Assembly (NCBI RefSeq): GCF_027257155.1
Contig: NZ_JAPWDU010000001.1
Span: 434,001-498,000 of the forward strand
DNA length: 64,000 nucleotides
Reading direction: 5' to 3'
From: Cerasicoccus sp. TK19100
GTDB taxonomy: Bacteria > Verrucomicrobiota > Verrucomicrobiia > Opitutales > Cerasicoccaceae
Positions within the stretch are counted from its first letter, which is position 1, and each line of letters opens with the position of its first letter. This document shows positions 27,469-37,170 of this stretch, piece by piece. The notes below the pieces were generated by a model. That model worked only from the letters and a program-made list of their open reading frames with translations. It was not told the origin of the DNA and ran no database searches. A program made the position numbers and the translations under genes.

Positions 27469-28626
27469 ATGTCGGCGCTGACTTTCTACGAATTTTTCGC
27501 TGGTGGTGGTATGGCGCGTATGGGCTTGGGGCCGGGCTGGACACCTGTTTTTGCCAACGATTGCGACGCGAAAAAAAACGCAGCCTACCGCCAAAACTGG
27601 GGTGCTGATGAGCCGTTGGACAGCCGTCTGGTGCAGAATGTAGCCACGCGAGATTTGCCCGGATGCGCGGATTTAGCCTGGGCTTCGTTTCCTTGCCAGG
27701 ATTTATCACTGGCAGGCGGAGGTACCGGGCTGGCGGGGGAGCGCTCGGGCTCATTCTGGGCGTTTTGGGATCTGATGTCTTCGCTTCAAAAGCAGGCCCG
27801 CGCGCCGCGCTGCATCGTGCTGGAGAACGTAGGCGGCCTGCTGACTTCTCACCAAGGCGAGGATTTCCGGGCGCTGGCCGATGCGCTCGGGCAGGGTGGA
27901 TATCGCTTTGGTGCGTTGCTGATGGACGCCGTTGATTTTTTGCCGCAGTCGCGGCCGCGTTTGTTCATCGTGGCATTGCATCGGAATGTAGCAATTTTAG
28001 AGGGATTGAGCAGTGAGCTGCCCGCGCAGTTTCACCCGGTAGCCTTGCAGCAGGCATATGCGCGACTCAGTGCAAAGGCCCAGCGCAATTGGGTTTGGTG
28101 GAAATTGCCGAAGCCGCCTGAGCGCAGTATCGATTTGGCGGATGTGATCGAGGCTCAGCCAACGGGCGTTGATTGGCATACGCCGGACGAAACACTAAGC
28201 CTGCTTTCCATGATGCATGAGCGGCATCGCGACAAACTGGCCGCAGTGCAAGCGAACCGGAAGGCGACCGTGGGCACGATTTACCGGCGCACGCGCATCG
28301 ATAATAACGGCAATCGCGTGCAGCGGGCCGAAGTGCGTTTTGACGGTGTGGCGGGCTGCCTGCGTACGCCGGGCGGTGGGTCGAGTCGACAGACCTTGAT
28401 CTTTGTCGATGGCGAGTCGGTGCGCACGCGCTTGGTGTCCGTGCGTGAAGCGGCTCGCCTGATGGGGCTGCCCGACAGCTATCAACTGCCCGCGCGCTAC
28501 AACGAAGGCTACCACTTGATCGGCGATGGCGTGGCGGTGCCGGTGGTGCGTTACTTGGCGGCACATTTGCTGGAGCCTTTGTTGGGAAAAATTACCCGGC
28601 CAGAGGCGGCTACGATTCCCGCTTAA
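27469..28626 (+). CDS. Solitary DNA (cytosine-5-)-methyltransferase
   Basis: The 385-residue protein has motif I FFAGGGMARMGLG, motif IV FPCQDLS with Cys76, motif VI ENV (119-121), motif VIII QSRPR (160-164) and motif X GDGVAVPVV near the end. The start lies eight bases after the HEAT gene, in a different frame. It should methylate cytosine in a short DNA site. No restriction gene adjoins it, so it may serve regulation or protection. It differs in sequence from the island methyltransferase at 71-1294. Confidence 0.93.
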   Translation: MSALTFYEFFAGGGMARMGLGPGWTPVFANDCDAKKNAAYRQNWGADEPLDSRLVQNVATRDLPGCADLAWASFPCQDLSLAGGGTGLAGERSGSFWAFWDLMSSLQKQARAPRCIVLENVGGLLTSHQGEDFRALADALGQGGYRFGALLMDAVDFLPQSRPRLFIVALHRNVAILEGLSSELPAQFHPVALQQAYARLSAKAQRNWVWWKLPKPPERSIDLADVIEAQPTGVDWHTPDETLSLLSMMHERHRDKLAAVQANRKATVGTIYRRTRIDNNGNRVQRAEVRFDGVAGCLRTPGGGSSRQTLIFVDGESVRTRLVSVREAARLMGLPDSYQLPARYNEGYHLIGDGVAVPVVRYLAAHLLEPLLGKITRPEAATIPA

Positions 28627-28692
28627 AGGAATCTGCGGTCAGGGTTTGGGCATATCAGAAAGGAGGATGGCTGAAGCCAAACGCATGCGCCA

Positions 28693-29295
28693 TTATTTCT
28701 TTGTAAAACGGTTTTCCGTCCCGGCGAGGAGGCGCTGAATGTTGCTCTTGTGGCGGACGACGATCAACACGGCGAGCACGGCAAAGAAGCCGATCAACAA
28801 CCAGTCGGAGCCGGCCATGAGCGCGAGCAGGGGCAGGCTGATGCCGAAGGCGATCGAGGCCAGCGAGACGTAGCGCGAGGTGTAGAATGTTGCCACCCAA
28901 ATGAGCAAGCCGCAGAGCAGGACCAAGGGTGCCAGCGCCAGCAAGCCGCCCATCGTGACGGCGACGCCTTTGCCGCCCTTGAAGCCGATGAACACCGAGA
29001 AGCTGTGCCCCAGAATCGCGCCAACCAGTCCGATGATGGCAAAGGCCAGCGTGTTCTCATCCGTCACGAAGAACTGCGGGATCAGCGTCGCGGCAAAACC
29101 CTTGAGTGCATCGAGCGCGAAGCAGGCATTGCCGGCCTTTTTGCCGAGGACCCGCTTGACGTTGGTGGCACCGGGGTTACCGCTGCCTTCCTTGAGGATA
29201 TCCACGCCGTGCTTTTTGCCGATGATGACGGCAAACGAGATTGAGCCGAGGAAATACCCGACGAGCAAAGCTCCAATGGCGGCGAGGATGTTCAT
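28693..29295 (-). CDS. plsY: Glycerol-3-phosphate acyltransferase (PlsY)
   Basis: The 200-residue integral membrane protein has five hydrophobic spans. Its acyl-phosphate binding motifs are GSGNPGATNVKRVLGKKAG and GFKGGKGVAVTMGG. It moves an acyl group from acyl phosphate to glycerol-3-phosphate to make lysophosphatidic acid. The start is at 29295, just before a palindromic repeat. Confidence 0.93.
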   Translation of the reverse strand: MNILAAIGALLVGYFLGSISFAVIIGKKHGVDILKEGSGNPGATNVKRVLGKKAGNACFALDALKGFAATLIPQFFVTDENTLAFAIIGLVGAILGHSFSVFIGFKGGKGVAVTMGGLLALAPLVLLCGLLIWVATFYTSRYVSLASIAFGISLPLLALMAGSDWLLIGFFAVLAVLIVVRHKSNIQRLLAGTENRFTKK

Positions 29296-29297
29296 TT

Positions 29298-29396
29298 AAG
29301 GTTCGAAAGTTTGAATGTTCGTAAGTTCGAAGGTTAGGCGGTCATTTTGCATTGCGCAACAACCTTCAAACCTCCGAACCCGGAACCTTCGAACCT
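29298..29396. repeat. Inverted repeat of TTCGAA-rich units
   Basis: Arms 29298-29334 and 29361-29396 are reverse complements for most of their length. They are built from repeating units of the form GTTCGAA / GTTTGAA. A related block lies at 55851-55895. The repeat fills the gap between the serA stop and the plsY start, both on the minus strand. It looks like a dispersed repeat family of this genome. It could form a hairpin in RNA read from serA. Confidence 0.75.
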
Positions 29397-29399
29397 GAA

Positions 29400-31022
29400 T
29401 TACAGCTCGATTACCTTGAACTTCTCGATGTGCTCGTGGTTGGAGATCTCGGTTTGTGTGGCCTCGGAAGGGGCACTGTCGAGCTCGACCACGCTGATGG
29501 CAAAGCCTTCGCCCTGGTCACGGGCCAGCGAGAGGTTGGCGATGTTGACGCCGTCCTTACCAAGCACGGAACCGAGGAAGCCGACCATACCGGGGACGTC
29601 CTTGTTCTTCACGACGAGCAGCGTGCCGGAGGTATTGACCTCGACGCCGTGACCGTCAATGGAGACGATGCGCGGGCTCTGGCTTTTGCCGAAGAGGGTG
29701 CCGGCGACCTTGCGGACCTTGCCGGTGACTTCGACGGTTTCCACCTGAATGAGCTCGGTGTAATTGGCGTCGACGCTGCTCTTGGTCGTGGTGACTTCCA
29801 CGCCGAGCTGTTCCAGCTTGCTGGGCGAGTTGACGTCGTTGACGTTCGGCGAAATTTTACCGAGGTAGCCACGCTGGATTGCGCGCGAGAGCGGCGTGGT
29901 GTCCAGCTTGGTGATCTTGCCGTAGTAAGTGATGTTGAGCTTTTCAACGGTGTCCTTGGACAGCTGTTGGATGAAGCTGCCGAGCTTTTCGCCAAGGTTG
30001 AGATACGGCTTGAGGGCTTCGAGGGCCTTCGGGTCGATCGAGGGCATATTGATCGCGTTGCGAACCATGCCGCCGCTGAGTGCGTCGACCATTTGTTCGG
30101 CGATTTCGATGCCGACGCTTTCCTGGGCCTCGGTGGTGGAGGCACCGAGGTGCGGGGTCAGCGTGACGTTGTCAAACTTGCGCAGCGGGCTGTCTGCGGC
30201 GGGTGGCTCGTCTTCAAAAACGTCCAGACCGGCGGCGGCGACCTTACCGCTTTCGAGGCCGGCGATCAGCGCGGCTTCCTTGATGATGCCACCACGGGCG
30301 CAGTTGAAGAGGCGCACGCCGTCCTTCATCTTGGCAATGGCGTCCTCGTCGATCATGTATTTCGTCTCGGGCGTCAGCGGCATGTGCACCGTGATGTAGT
30401 CCGACTGAGTAAAGACTTCTTCGAGGGTGACCTTCTTAATACCGAGGGTTTCCGCGCGGCTTTCGGTCAAATAGGGGTCGTAGGCGAGCACGGACATGTT
30501 GAAGGCCTGTGCGCGCTTGGAGACTTCGGCACCGATGCGGCCGAGACCGCAAACGCCGAGGACTTTCTGGTTGAGCTCTGCACCGGTGGGGAGGCTCTTG
30601 CGGGGGAAGCCGCCTTCCTTCATTTCCTTGTCCGCGCGGGCAATTGGGCGGCTGCCGCAAAGCAGGTGGGTAAAGGTCAACTCTGCCGTGGCAATGGTGT
30701 TACCGCCGGGGGTGTTCATGACGATCACACCGCGCTCGGTGGCGGCGGGGATGTCCACGTTGTCGACGCCAACGCCGGCACGGCCCACGACTTTGAGCTT
30801 GGGCGCTGCGGCCATGACCTCAGCGGTCACCTGGGTGTCAGATCGAACGGCGATGCCTTCCACGTCCGGATGCTCCGCCAGCAGTTTGGTTACCTGCTCT
30901 GGGTTTTTCTTCGGAGACCAATCCGGCACGACTTCCCATGCAACGATGACTTCGGCGCCAGGCTGCTGCTTGAAATGTTCGATGCCCAAAGGCGAGATTT
31001 TGTCTGCGACCAGGATTTTCAT
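29400..31022 (-). CDS. serA: D-3-phosphoglycerate dehydrogenase
   Basis: The 540-residue enzyme has substrate segments around VGRAGVGVDNVD, the NAD motif GLGRIGAEVSKR, and catalytic Arg/Glu/His regions ending in HLGAST. Then come an ASB domain and a C-terminal ACT domain (about 465-540). It starts serine synthesis. The ACT domain implies control by serine. A TGCA-N3-CGCA dyad lies about 30-40 bases upstream of the start, at 31051-31061. Confidence 0.95.
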   Translation of the reverse strand: MKILVADKISPLGIEHFKQQPGAEVIVAWEVVPDWSPKKNPEQVTKLLAEHPDVEGIAVRSDTQVTAEVMAAAPKLKVVGRAGVGVDNVDIPAATERGVIVMNTPGGNTIATAELTFTHLLCGSRPIARADKEMKEGGFPRKSLPTGAELNQKVLGVCGLGRIGAEVSKRAQAFNMSVLAYDPYLTESRAETLGIKKVTLEEVFTQSDYITVHMPLTPETKYMIDEDAIAKMKDGVRLFNCARGGIIKEAALIAGLESGKVAAAGLDVFEDEPPAADSPLRKFDNVTLTPHLGASTTEAQESVGIEIAEQMVDALSGGMVRNAINMPSIDPKALEALKPYLNLGEKLGSFIQQLSKDTVEKLNITYYGKITKLDTTPLSRAIQRGYLGKISPNVNDVNSPSKLEQLGVEVTTTKSSVDANYTELIQVETVEVTGKVRKVAGTLFGKSQSPRIVSIDGHGVEVNTSGTLLVVKNKDVPGMVGFLGSVLGKDGVNIANLSLARDQGEGFAISVVELDSAPSEATQTEISNHEHIEKFKVIEL

Positions 31023-31123
31023 AAGAGGCTCGTGATTGAACGCTGCCGTACGCAGAATGCAACCGTAGAAAAGATTAAAACCAGCTTGAGGGTGGTTTTA
31101 ATTAGCAAAGCTTTTGATTGCGA

Positions 31124-32173
31124 TTAGTTGGCCGGGGCCAGTTTGCGCAGTTTCAGCTCGTTGAGACGGTAGGGCCCGAGACCGAGCGTCGAGGCATACT
31201 CGAAGAGCGGCGGCTCGGTTTCCTGGACGGCGAACTGTGCCGAGCGGCGGTCTTTCATGAGCTTGCGCCACATCAGGTAGTCAATGGCCACAGGATTGGC
31301 GCTGAGCCAGAGTCGCTTTTCGCGGCCAGTGTATTGTGCATTGAAGCGGGGCCCGCCAAGGAATTGATAGCGCTCCAGAGAGACGATGCTGAAGACCCAT
31401 TTATCATAAAGCTCGGGAATGGCACCGATTTCCGCCGCGGCGACGGGGGCGTTGGCCGAGCTCTGGAAGAAGCGTTGGTTGTTGGTCACGTTCCACAGGG
31501 TGGCATTGGCAATGGCACCGCTGACGCCGAGGGCCTCGTTGTCGGAAACCATGGGCAGGTTGATCCAGAAGTCGGTCTCATTGAAGAGCTTGGAGGCCAG
31601 AAAGCTTTTGCGGTCGTTGGGATCTTCCTCGAAGGAGAAGCCGCGGCCAGAGGAAATGGCGCGGGCCATGCGCTCGCGGGAGGGCAGGTTGCTGTCGTAG
31701 AACCACAGATCGTTGGTCATGTCGGCACTGGTATCGAGTGCGTAAACGGGCACATCGAAGAAGGTCTCATCGCCCATGCCGCTGCGGGAGGGCAGATAGC
31801 CGCACTCGCGCAGCCGGGACTCGGTGCCGTCGATGATAAAAATCTGGTAGCGGGAAAATCCGCGTTTTTCGAGGGAAGTGATGACGGCTTTGGTCAGATT
31901 GGGGGGCGTCATCAGGCCGGGGCCGGATTCGGTGTATACCTTTAGGCCGACTTTGCCATTGGCACCCGGGGCCAGCGTTTTGCCGGTGGTTTTTTCCCAG
32001 TGTGCAATGAGAGACTCTACGCCATACTCGTAATCCGTCTGGCTAAAGCCGTTCAGGGAATATTCCCAGACAAATGGCTTTTCGGCCGCCGTGGGACGGT
32101 AATCCTGGCCCCAAAGGGTCGCGGCCAGTAGCATGCTCGTGAAAAATTGTGTAAATTGACGTGTGCCCAACAT
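31124..32173 (-). CDS. Exported DUF362-like protein
   Basis: The 349-residue product has a signal peptide (about 1-22). The following region resembles DUF362: GLKVYTESGPGLMTPPNLTKAVI, then a segment FWINLPMVSDNEALGVSGAIANA. DUF362 proteins often carry an iron-sulfur part, but no Cys-rich motif is present here. The function is unknown. It lies about 100 bases from the serA start on the same strand and probably has its own promoter. Confidence 0.7.
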   Translation of the reverse strand: MLGTRQFTQFFTSMLLAATLWGQDYRPTAAEKPFVWEYSLNGFSQTDYEYGVESLIAHWEKTTGKTLAPGANGKVGLKVYTESGPGLMTPPNLTKAVITSLEKRGFSRYQIFIIDGTESRLRECGYLPSRSGMGDETFFDVPVYALDTSADMTNDLWFYDSNLPSRERMARAISSGRGFSFEEDPNDRKSFLASKLFNETDFWINLPMVSDNEALGVSGAIANATLWNVTNNQRFFQSSANAPVAAAEIGAIPELYDKWVFSIVSLERYQFLGGPRFNAQYTGREKRLWLSANPVAIDYLMWRKLMKDRRSAQFAVQETEPPLFEYASTLGLGPYRLNELKLRKLAPAN

Positions 32174-32225
32174 TATCAGCGCTTGACTCGTTTTCGGTAG
32201 GTCCGATGTTTATAACTGCCTCTGC

Positions 32226-34106
32226 ATGAAACAGCAATACAGCAACCAGACTGCCCTTCTTTGGCTTTTGCTGGCAACACTTTTTCTAACCGCTTGCGGT
32301 GGGAAAGATGGTCCGCCGGATGAAGCGTCGATTCAACAGGCCATTGCCGCCGCTAATGAGTTGGTTTACGAGAACCAAATTCCGTTGGCGATTCAGCGGC
32401 TGGAAGAGCTGGAGAAACAAGCGCCGGGAAACCCTCAGGTCATCCAGGCCCTGGCCTTTGCCTACGCGAAGCAGCCGGATGCGATGATGGCCGCGTTGTA
32501 TTTCGATCAGGCGTTTCAGCTCGACCCGAGCAATGCCGACCTGGCCCTCTACGCGGCGCAGGCCTACCTCGACAGTGGCAACCCGAAGGCCGCGGCCAAG
32601 GCCTACACCGATTATTTAGCGAAAAACCCGGACGACTCCGCCGCCTGGAAGGCGCTGGCACGGGCAGAGTTTGAGCAAAAGCACACCCAGGCGGCGCTGG
32701 ATGCCTTTCTGGAGGCTTTTCGCCGCAACCGCCAACCACCGACTCACGAAGAGGCGGCTCTGGTCGGGCATCTCTACCACTCGCTGGGTAATCGGGCGCA
32801 GGCCACCAAGTGGTATATGCAGGCGCTGCGGCCGGGTGGGGCGTCAGCCGATCGCCTGAATGCGCAACTGGGCTTGTTTGAAATCGCCTTGCGCGACAAG
32901 CAGTGGCCCCGCGCTGCTGAGCTGATGGACCAGATCGAAAAAGAATTTCCCGGAGAGCTCGCGAACGGTCCCTATGCGAATGCCCGCACGGAGCTTCGCA
33001 AGTGGCGCTCGGCGCAAAGTGCCCTGCAGGGGACGATCGGACAGACTGTGGCCGAAGCACCGGAAATCGCGACGACCAAGGAAGAAAAGCCTGCGACCGC
33101 GCCTATGACCGAGGAAGAGCTGCTGGCCGCCAGTGCTGCTGCTCCGGCCGTGTCGGCCTCCAATGTGACGGTTTCCGACGCTACCGGCCAAAGCCCGGCG
33201 GTAACGACTCCAGTTGCCGCAACGCCGACGGAATCGGTCTCCGTTGCCACGGATGAGGGCGTCATCACGCCTACAGCCTCGGGGGATCTGGTTGTCGCCG
33301 ATGCGGGCTCACCCGATACCAGCGCGAGTTTGGGTAATGTTAATGACGGCCCCGACCTCGTCATGGCGAAAGCCTTGCCCACACCGGGCGGCGAAACGAT
33401 CGACTTGACCGCAGAAATGCAGGCCGAAACCGAAGAAGCCGCCCCGGAAATGGCAGACGACGAAGGTGCCCTGGAGGTTGCCGATGTCGAAGTTGCAACG
33501 CCGCCTCCGGGCGAGGTCGAGGTCAAGGAAGTCAAAATTACGCGCACGCCGGATGGTGGCGTAGAGGTTACGACCGTGGATGCCGAGGAAACCGCCGACG
33601 GTAGCATGGCTGCCAGCGAAGGCCGTATTGAGATCGACCCGCCATCACCCACGATGACGGCCAGCGATCGGGCCAAGATGGCCTACGAGGCCGAAGACTA
33701 CGTGACTGCGGTTCGTTTTTATCGCGAAGCGATGGCCACGGATTATCGCAACCCGGAGTTAGCCTACGATCTTTCGCGCGCCTATTATAATAACGGCCAA
33801 TATCGGGAGGCGGAGATTTATGCTTCCGAGGCTACGCGGCTGGCACCCAACGACGTCCGCTATACCCTGAATTACCTGCGTGCGATCCAGCGAACTCACA
33901 GCCGTGACGCTCTCATGCGCGAACTCGTCAAGGCCAAGGAGCGATTCCCCAATAGCCCGGACATCACCCTCGCTCTGGGCCGTGCCTATGAGGTGATCAT
34001 GGGCAATACCCGTAACGCACGTTTCCTCTACGAGGAGTTTGTGATCATGGCTCCCAATCATCCCCGTGCCGGGGAAATTCGCACAAAGCTGCAAACGATG
34101 CCGTAG
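32226..34106 (+). CDS. TPR-repeat lipoprotein
   Basis: The 626-residue product has a signal peptide with lipobox LTAC (Cys24). N-terminal TPR units run from about 30 to 260, and a second TPR set from about 500 to 620. Between them lies a low-complexity, Ala/Thr/Pro/Glu-rich stretch. It is likely an envelope scaffold for protein assembly. It diverges from the DUF362-like gene. The function beyond scaffold is not readable. Confidence 0.85.
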   Translation: MKQQYSNQTALLWLLLATLFLTACGGKDGPPDEASIQQAIAAANELVYENQIPLAIQRLEELEKQAPGNPQVIQALAFAYAKQPDAMMAALYFDQAFQLDPSNADLALYAAQAYLDSGNPKAAAKAYTDYLAKNPDDSAAWKALARAEFEQKHTQAALDAFLEAFRRNRQPPTHEEAALVGHLYHSLGNRAQATKWYMQALRPGGASADRLNAQLGLFEIALRDKQWPRAAELMDQIEKEFPGELANGPYANARTELRKWRSAQSALQGTIGQTVAEAPEIATTKEEKPATAPMTEEELLAASAAAPAVSASNVTVSDATGQSPAVTTPVAATPTESVSVATDEGVITPTASGDLVVADAGSPDTSASLGNVNDGPDLVMAKALPTPGGETIDLTAEMQAETEEAAPEMADDEGALEVADVEVATPPPGEVEVKEVKITRTPDGGVEVTTVDAEETADGSMAASEGRIEIDPPSPTMTASDRAKMAYEAEDYVTAVRFYREAMATDYRNPELAYDLSRAYYNNGQYREAEIYASEATRLAPNDVRYTLNYLRAIQRTHSRDALMRELVKAKERFPNSPDITLALGRAYEVIMGNTRNARFLYEEFVIMAPNHPRAGEIRTKLQTMP

Positions 34107-34209
34107 TCGCCGCGTCTCTGGCATTTTTACCTTTTTCCTCCGCGAAGCGATTTTTCCGCAACTTTTCATGAGCGGGTTGGTTTTCCTCTGCATAACCCAA
34201 CTCGTAATC

Positions 34210-34743
34210 ATGACTATAAAATCCTCTCTCAAAGTATTACTCGCAGCCCTCGTGGGCTTCTGCCCGCTTTGGGCCTTCGCCGGTTCCTCTGGAAAAAACA
34301 CTGCCGCCTACGTCAAAGCGATGGGCGATCAGCTCGAAGGCGAAAAGGTCAGCTTGGACGTGGCGTTCATTCGCATCAATCGCCACGCCCCCGACGATGT
34401 GCCTTACGTCTTCTTTTGGGCAGCTACTGTCGATGACGACGAAATGGCCAAAGGCGGTGCGATCCTCGTTGTAGCCGACAAGGACGATAAGGATAGCCTG
34501 ATTCGTCGCTTTGGCACCAATCTCGAGCGCGATCGTGGCGATGGCCCCGAGACCAAAAGTATGCGCGGCACCGTGCGGCTGGTTGGCCGTGAAAATGGCC
34601 CTAAGCGCGTCTATCTCGATATTACCGATGACGGCGTCGACCTCTCTGATGCACCTGACCGGGTCTTCGACGAAGGCGACATTTCCGGCGAAATGGGTAT
34701 GCCTCCTGGACGCCGCGGTGGTCGTCCCGGGTTCGGTGACTAA
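34210..34743 (+). CDS. Small exported protein of unknown function
   Basis: From ATG 34210 the product has 177 residues. A signal peptide ends near AFAG. The mature part is acidic with several Asp-Asp segments and ends Gly/Arg-rich. The frame runs upstream to 34066 but that part overlaps the lipoprotein gene and is not signal-like. I do not recognise the family. It lies about 100 bases after the TPR lipoprotein and may share its transcript. Confidence 0.6.
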   Translation: MTIKSSLKVLLAALVGFCPLWAFAGSSGKNTAAYVKAMGDQLEGEKVSLDVAFIRINRHAPDDVPYVFFWAATVDDDEMAKGGAILVVADKDDKDSLIRRFGTNLERDRGDGPETKSMRGTVRLVGRENGPKRVYLDITDDGVDLSDAPDRVFDEGDISGEMGMPPGRRGGRPGFGD

Positions 34744-34798
34744 TCTCCGACTTTTACTAAACTAGGGATTAGTAAAAAGATAACAGCAGCAGCAAACG

Positions 34799-34830
34799 GG
34801 CCGCCCTGGCGAAACTGGGGCGGCTTTGCT
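34799..34830 (+). terminator. Possible terminator hairpin after the small exported gene
   Basis: A stem of GCCGCCC with GGGGCGGC around a ten-base loop lies about 60 bases after the gene. It is followed by only a short T run (CTTT). It resembles an intrinsic terminator with a weak tail. Confidence 0.4.
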
Positions 34831-35174
34831 GTGTCCAATTTCTCGGTTAAAGGGTGAGGCTGGTGCAGTGAATTGTCTTAAAATGCTCAGCTAAGCATAG
34901 GCGATTTTGGCCATTTTTGGGCGGAAAAATTTAATTCAGTGGTCTGATTTCGAGATCTTTTACCGAATTGTTTCGTAAGTAGCTGATAGTTAATGAATAA
35001 AGTTGATAATGGGATATTGTTTCCGTGCTCTGTCGAGGCTGGAATGCACTGATTGGTATAGGTGGAATAACTTATGCTTGCGTTGGGGAATCTAGGATTT
35101 ATAGGCTTTTTACTTAGTTAGCTGGGTTATTGGTCGTTTTACATGGTCAGATTAACCCTAACTGAATCGCTCTT
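34831..35174. other. Gene-poor gap upstream of the coiled-coil gene
   Basis: Within this 344-base stretch I see no open frame of note. It is more A+T-rich than its surroundings, with runs such as TTTTTGGGCGG and TTAATTCAG. It probably holds the promoter of the gene at 35175, though no clean -35/-10 pair stands out. Confidence 0.4.
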
Positions 35175-35768
35175 ATGAAAGAAACAGTCAGCATCGGAAC
35201 ACTTCGTTTTCAAATGACCTCGCAGGAGTTACGCGACTCCTGGTGGTTGAACTGTGACGGTGTCACCGTGAAGCAGCCGATGATGCTGAATGCGCTTGAG
35301 CGACAGTTTCAGGAAAATCCTGGTGCCCAATACCTGGTGCTGCACGCCGACGAGGCCAGCAACCCGAATCCCGATTGGAAAAAATTGGAGGGCCGCAGGC
35401 GTCCTCCGCCCAGCAACTCACGACCATCATTTAAGATGCCGAAGCCATCTGCGGCCGAAGTGGAGCTGCCCGAGTCGGATGAGCTCGTGGCCCCAAGCCC
35501 GCTCACGCCCAAGGTGATGGCACGTCTCGATACCATTGAGGCATCCCAGCGTGAAACCCTGGCCGCTTTGCGTGAGCTCTGTTTTGCGGTGAAGGAAATC
35601 GGTGCGCACCTTTCGACGAGTAATGGCATGCAGGAGCGCGAGCGCTATGTGAATGAAGCTGAAGATCGCCTGGTTGCTGAGACTCACCGCCTGGAAGTCG
35701 AGCGCGCTGAGCTGGAGCAGATGCGTGCTGAGCTAACCCGCGGCAAGTTCACCGTGGTGGGCGCTTAG
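35175..35768 (+). CDS. Hypothetical coiled-coil protein
   Basis: The 197-residue protein has a compact N-terminal part (about 1-70, rich in Trp/Asn), a proline-rich basic linker (about 73-100) and a long heptad helix (about 110-190, RLVAETHRLEVERAELEQMRAEL). It lacks a signal peptide. I do not recognise the family. It lies 84 bases before an ATP-grasp gene on the same strand and may work with it. Confidence 0.65.
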   Translation: MKETVSIGTLRFQMTSQELRDSWWLNCDGVTVKQPMMLNALERQFQENPGAQYLVLHADEASNPNPDWKKLEGRRRPPPSNSRPSFKMPKPSAAEVELPESDELVAPSPLTPKVMARLDTIEASQRETLAALRELCFAVKEIGAHLSTSNGMQERERYVNEAEDRLVAETHRLEVERAELEQMRAELTRGKFTVVGA

Positions 35769-35852
35769 TGGCTAGCTTGCTCTGGGAAAATTCTTCAGGG
35801 ATTATCTCCGTCTGCGGCTTGAAGCATGCCGTGATTTCACCTATGATGCTGC

Positions 35853-37160
35853 ATGGAAAATGCGACAAGCAAAGGGCGAGTTATAGTCACCTACGGGCGC
35901 AGCATCATCGCGCTGGCCATCGCGCATTCCCTCGGGAAGCGTGGGGTAGAGGTAATTGGCTGCGACGATGTCGAGCTGACCGTCTTGCAGTTTTCAAAAT
36001 ACGTTCAAGACACCTTTCTCCATCGCTTAGCTAAAGAAAATCCTGAAGGCTATCTGGAGGATCTGATCGAAAACATTGAGCGCTACAAGCCGGAGAATGG
36101 CGAACCCTACGTTTTGATACCGTCCTTTCGCGATGCGACGATTATCGCCAAGCATCGTGAGCGCCTGGAGAAACACATCATCGTGGCGGCTCCGGATATT
36201 TCATCCATCGATGCAGTGCTCTCCAAGGCTGCTTTTGCGAAAACAGCAGAAGCGAATGAACTGCCCATCCCGCAAACATTGGTCGCCGATTCGGTAGAGG
36301 AGCTGCAGGACCGCGAGAATTTTCCGGAACCCGCTATTGTGAAACCACCGGACAGCCATGGCGGACGTGGCATTCGTATTTGCCAGACCAAGGAGGAAGC
36401 CGTCCGCTATTGCCACGAAATTGTCGATGCCGGTGGAGAGATGCCCGTCGTGCAAGCAGCGGTTCCAGGGGAGGATTATTGCTTCGCCGCGCTCTGCGAC
36501 CACGGGCAACTGGTAGCGCATATGGCCTATCAGAATTTGCAGCAATTCCCGATCGATAAAGGGCAGGGAGTGGTGCGCAAGACCGTCGATGATGCACCCT
36601 TTCGCGCCAGTGCGGAGAAGTTGCTGGCGGCGGTTAACTGGCACGGCATCGCTCAGATTGATTTCCGCTGGGATGGCCAAGGCGAACCGATGTTGATCGA
36701 GGTGAACCCGCGCTTCTGGGCGGGCTTGGTGCATTCGGTCGAGTCGGGTGTCGATTTCCCCTGGTTGCTCTTTCAGATTATGACCGGGCAATCCCCGGAG
36801 CCCAACGAAGCGAAAGTCGATGTCACGACGAATACCCCTGGACTTCGATGGCTATCTGCACTGCAGGACTGCATCGACAGCAACGAAAGCTTCGAGGAGC
36901 TGGGCCGCCATTGGGAGAACTTTACCGCGCAGCTCGAAGGCAAGCGCTGGGAAGCTGCATGGCGTTCGTTTGCGGATTTTATGACGACTGAGATCGACAC
37001 GGAGTCGACCAAAGCCAAGTGGCGCCAACTCAAAAAACAAAGTGAAAACGCGCACAGTGACCTGCTATTGGAGGACGATCCGCAGGCCGCGCTAGGTTTG
37101 TTATTTGTCGTTAGTTCGCTGATTCGCCACGGAGATTTACCGGAGGAATTCAAGGTATAG
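35853..37160 (+). CDS. ATP-grasp family ligase
   Basis: The 435-residue protein has the three ATP-grasp parts. The first is an N-terminal Rossmann-like domain with VTYGRSIIALAIAHSLGKRG. The second is the ATP-binding lysine/Gly loop VKPPDSHGGRGI. The third is the metal site with DFRWDGQGEPMLIEVNPRFW. It should join a carboxylate to an amine, thiol or similar using ATP. A glutamine-amidotransferase gene follows ten bases after its stop, which hints at a glutamate- or peptide-type substrate. The exact reaction is unknown. Confidence 0.85.
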   Translation: MENATSKGRVIVTYGRSIIALAIAHSLGKRGVEVIGCDDVELTVLQFSKYVQDTFLHRLAKENPEGYLEDLIENIERYKPENGEPYVLIPSFRDATIIAKHRERLEKHIIVAAPDISSIDAVLSKAAFAKTAEANELPIPQTLVADSVEELQDRENFPEPAIVKPPDSHGGRGIRICQTKEEAVRYCHEIVDAGGEMPVVQAAVPGEDYCFAALCDHGQLVAHMAYQNLQQFPIDKGQGVVRKTVDDAPFRASAEKLLAAVNWHGIAQIDFRWDGQGEPMLIEVNPRFWAGLVHSVESGVDFPWLLFQIMTGQSPEPNEAKVDVTTNTPGLRWLSALQDCIDSNESFEELGRHWENFTAQLEGKRWEAAWRSFADFMTTEIDTESTKAKWRQLKKQSENAHSDLLLEDDPQAALGLLFVVSSLIRHGDLPEEFKV

Positions 37161-37170
37161 CTACCGCCGC

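Noticed and set aside
29352-31127. 591-residue plus-strand open frame across serA
   Set aside because: It is the antisense of a complete SerA enzyme, with no domain of its own.
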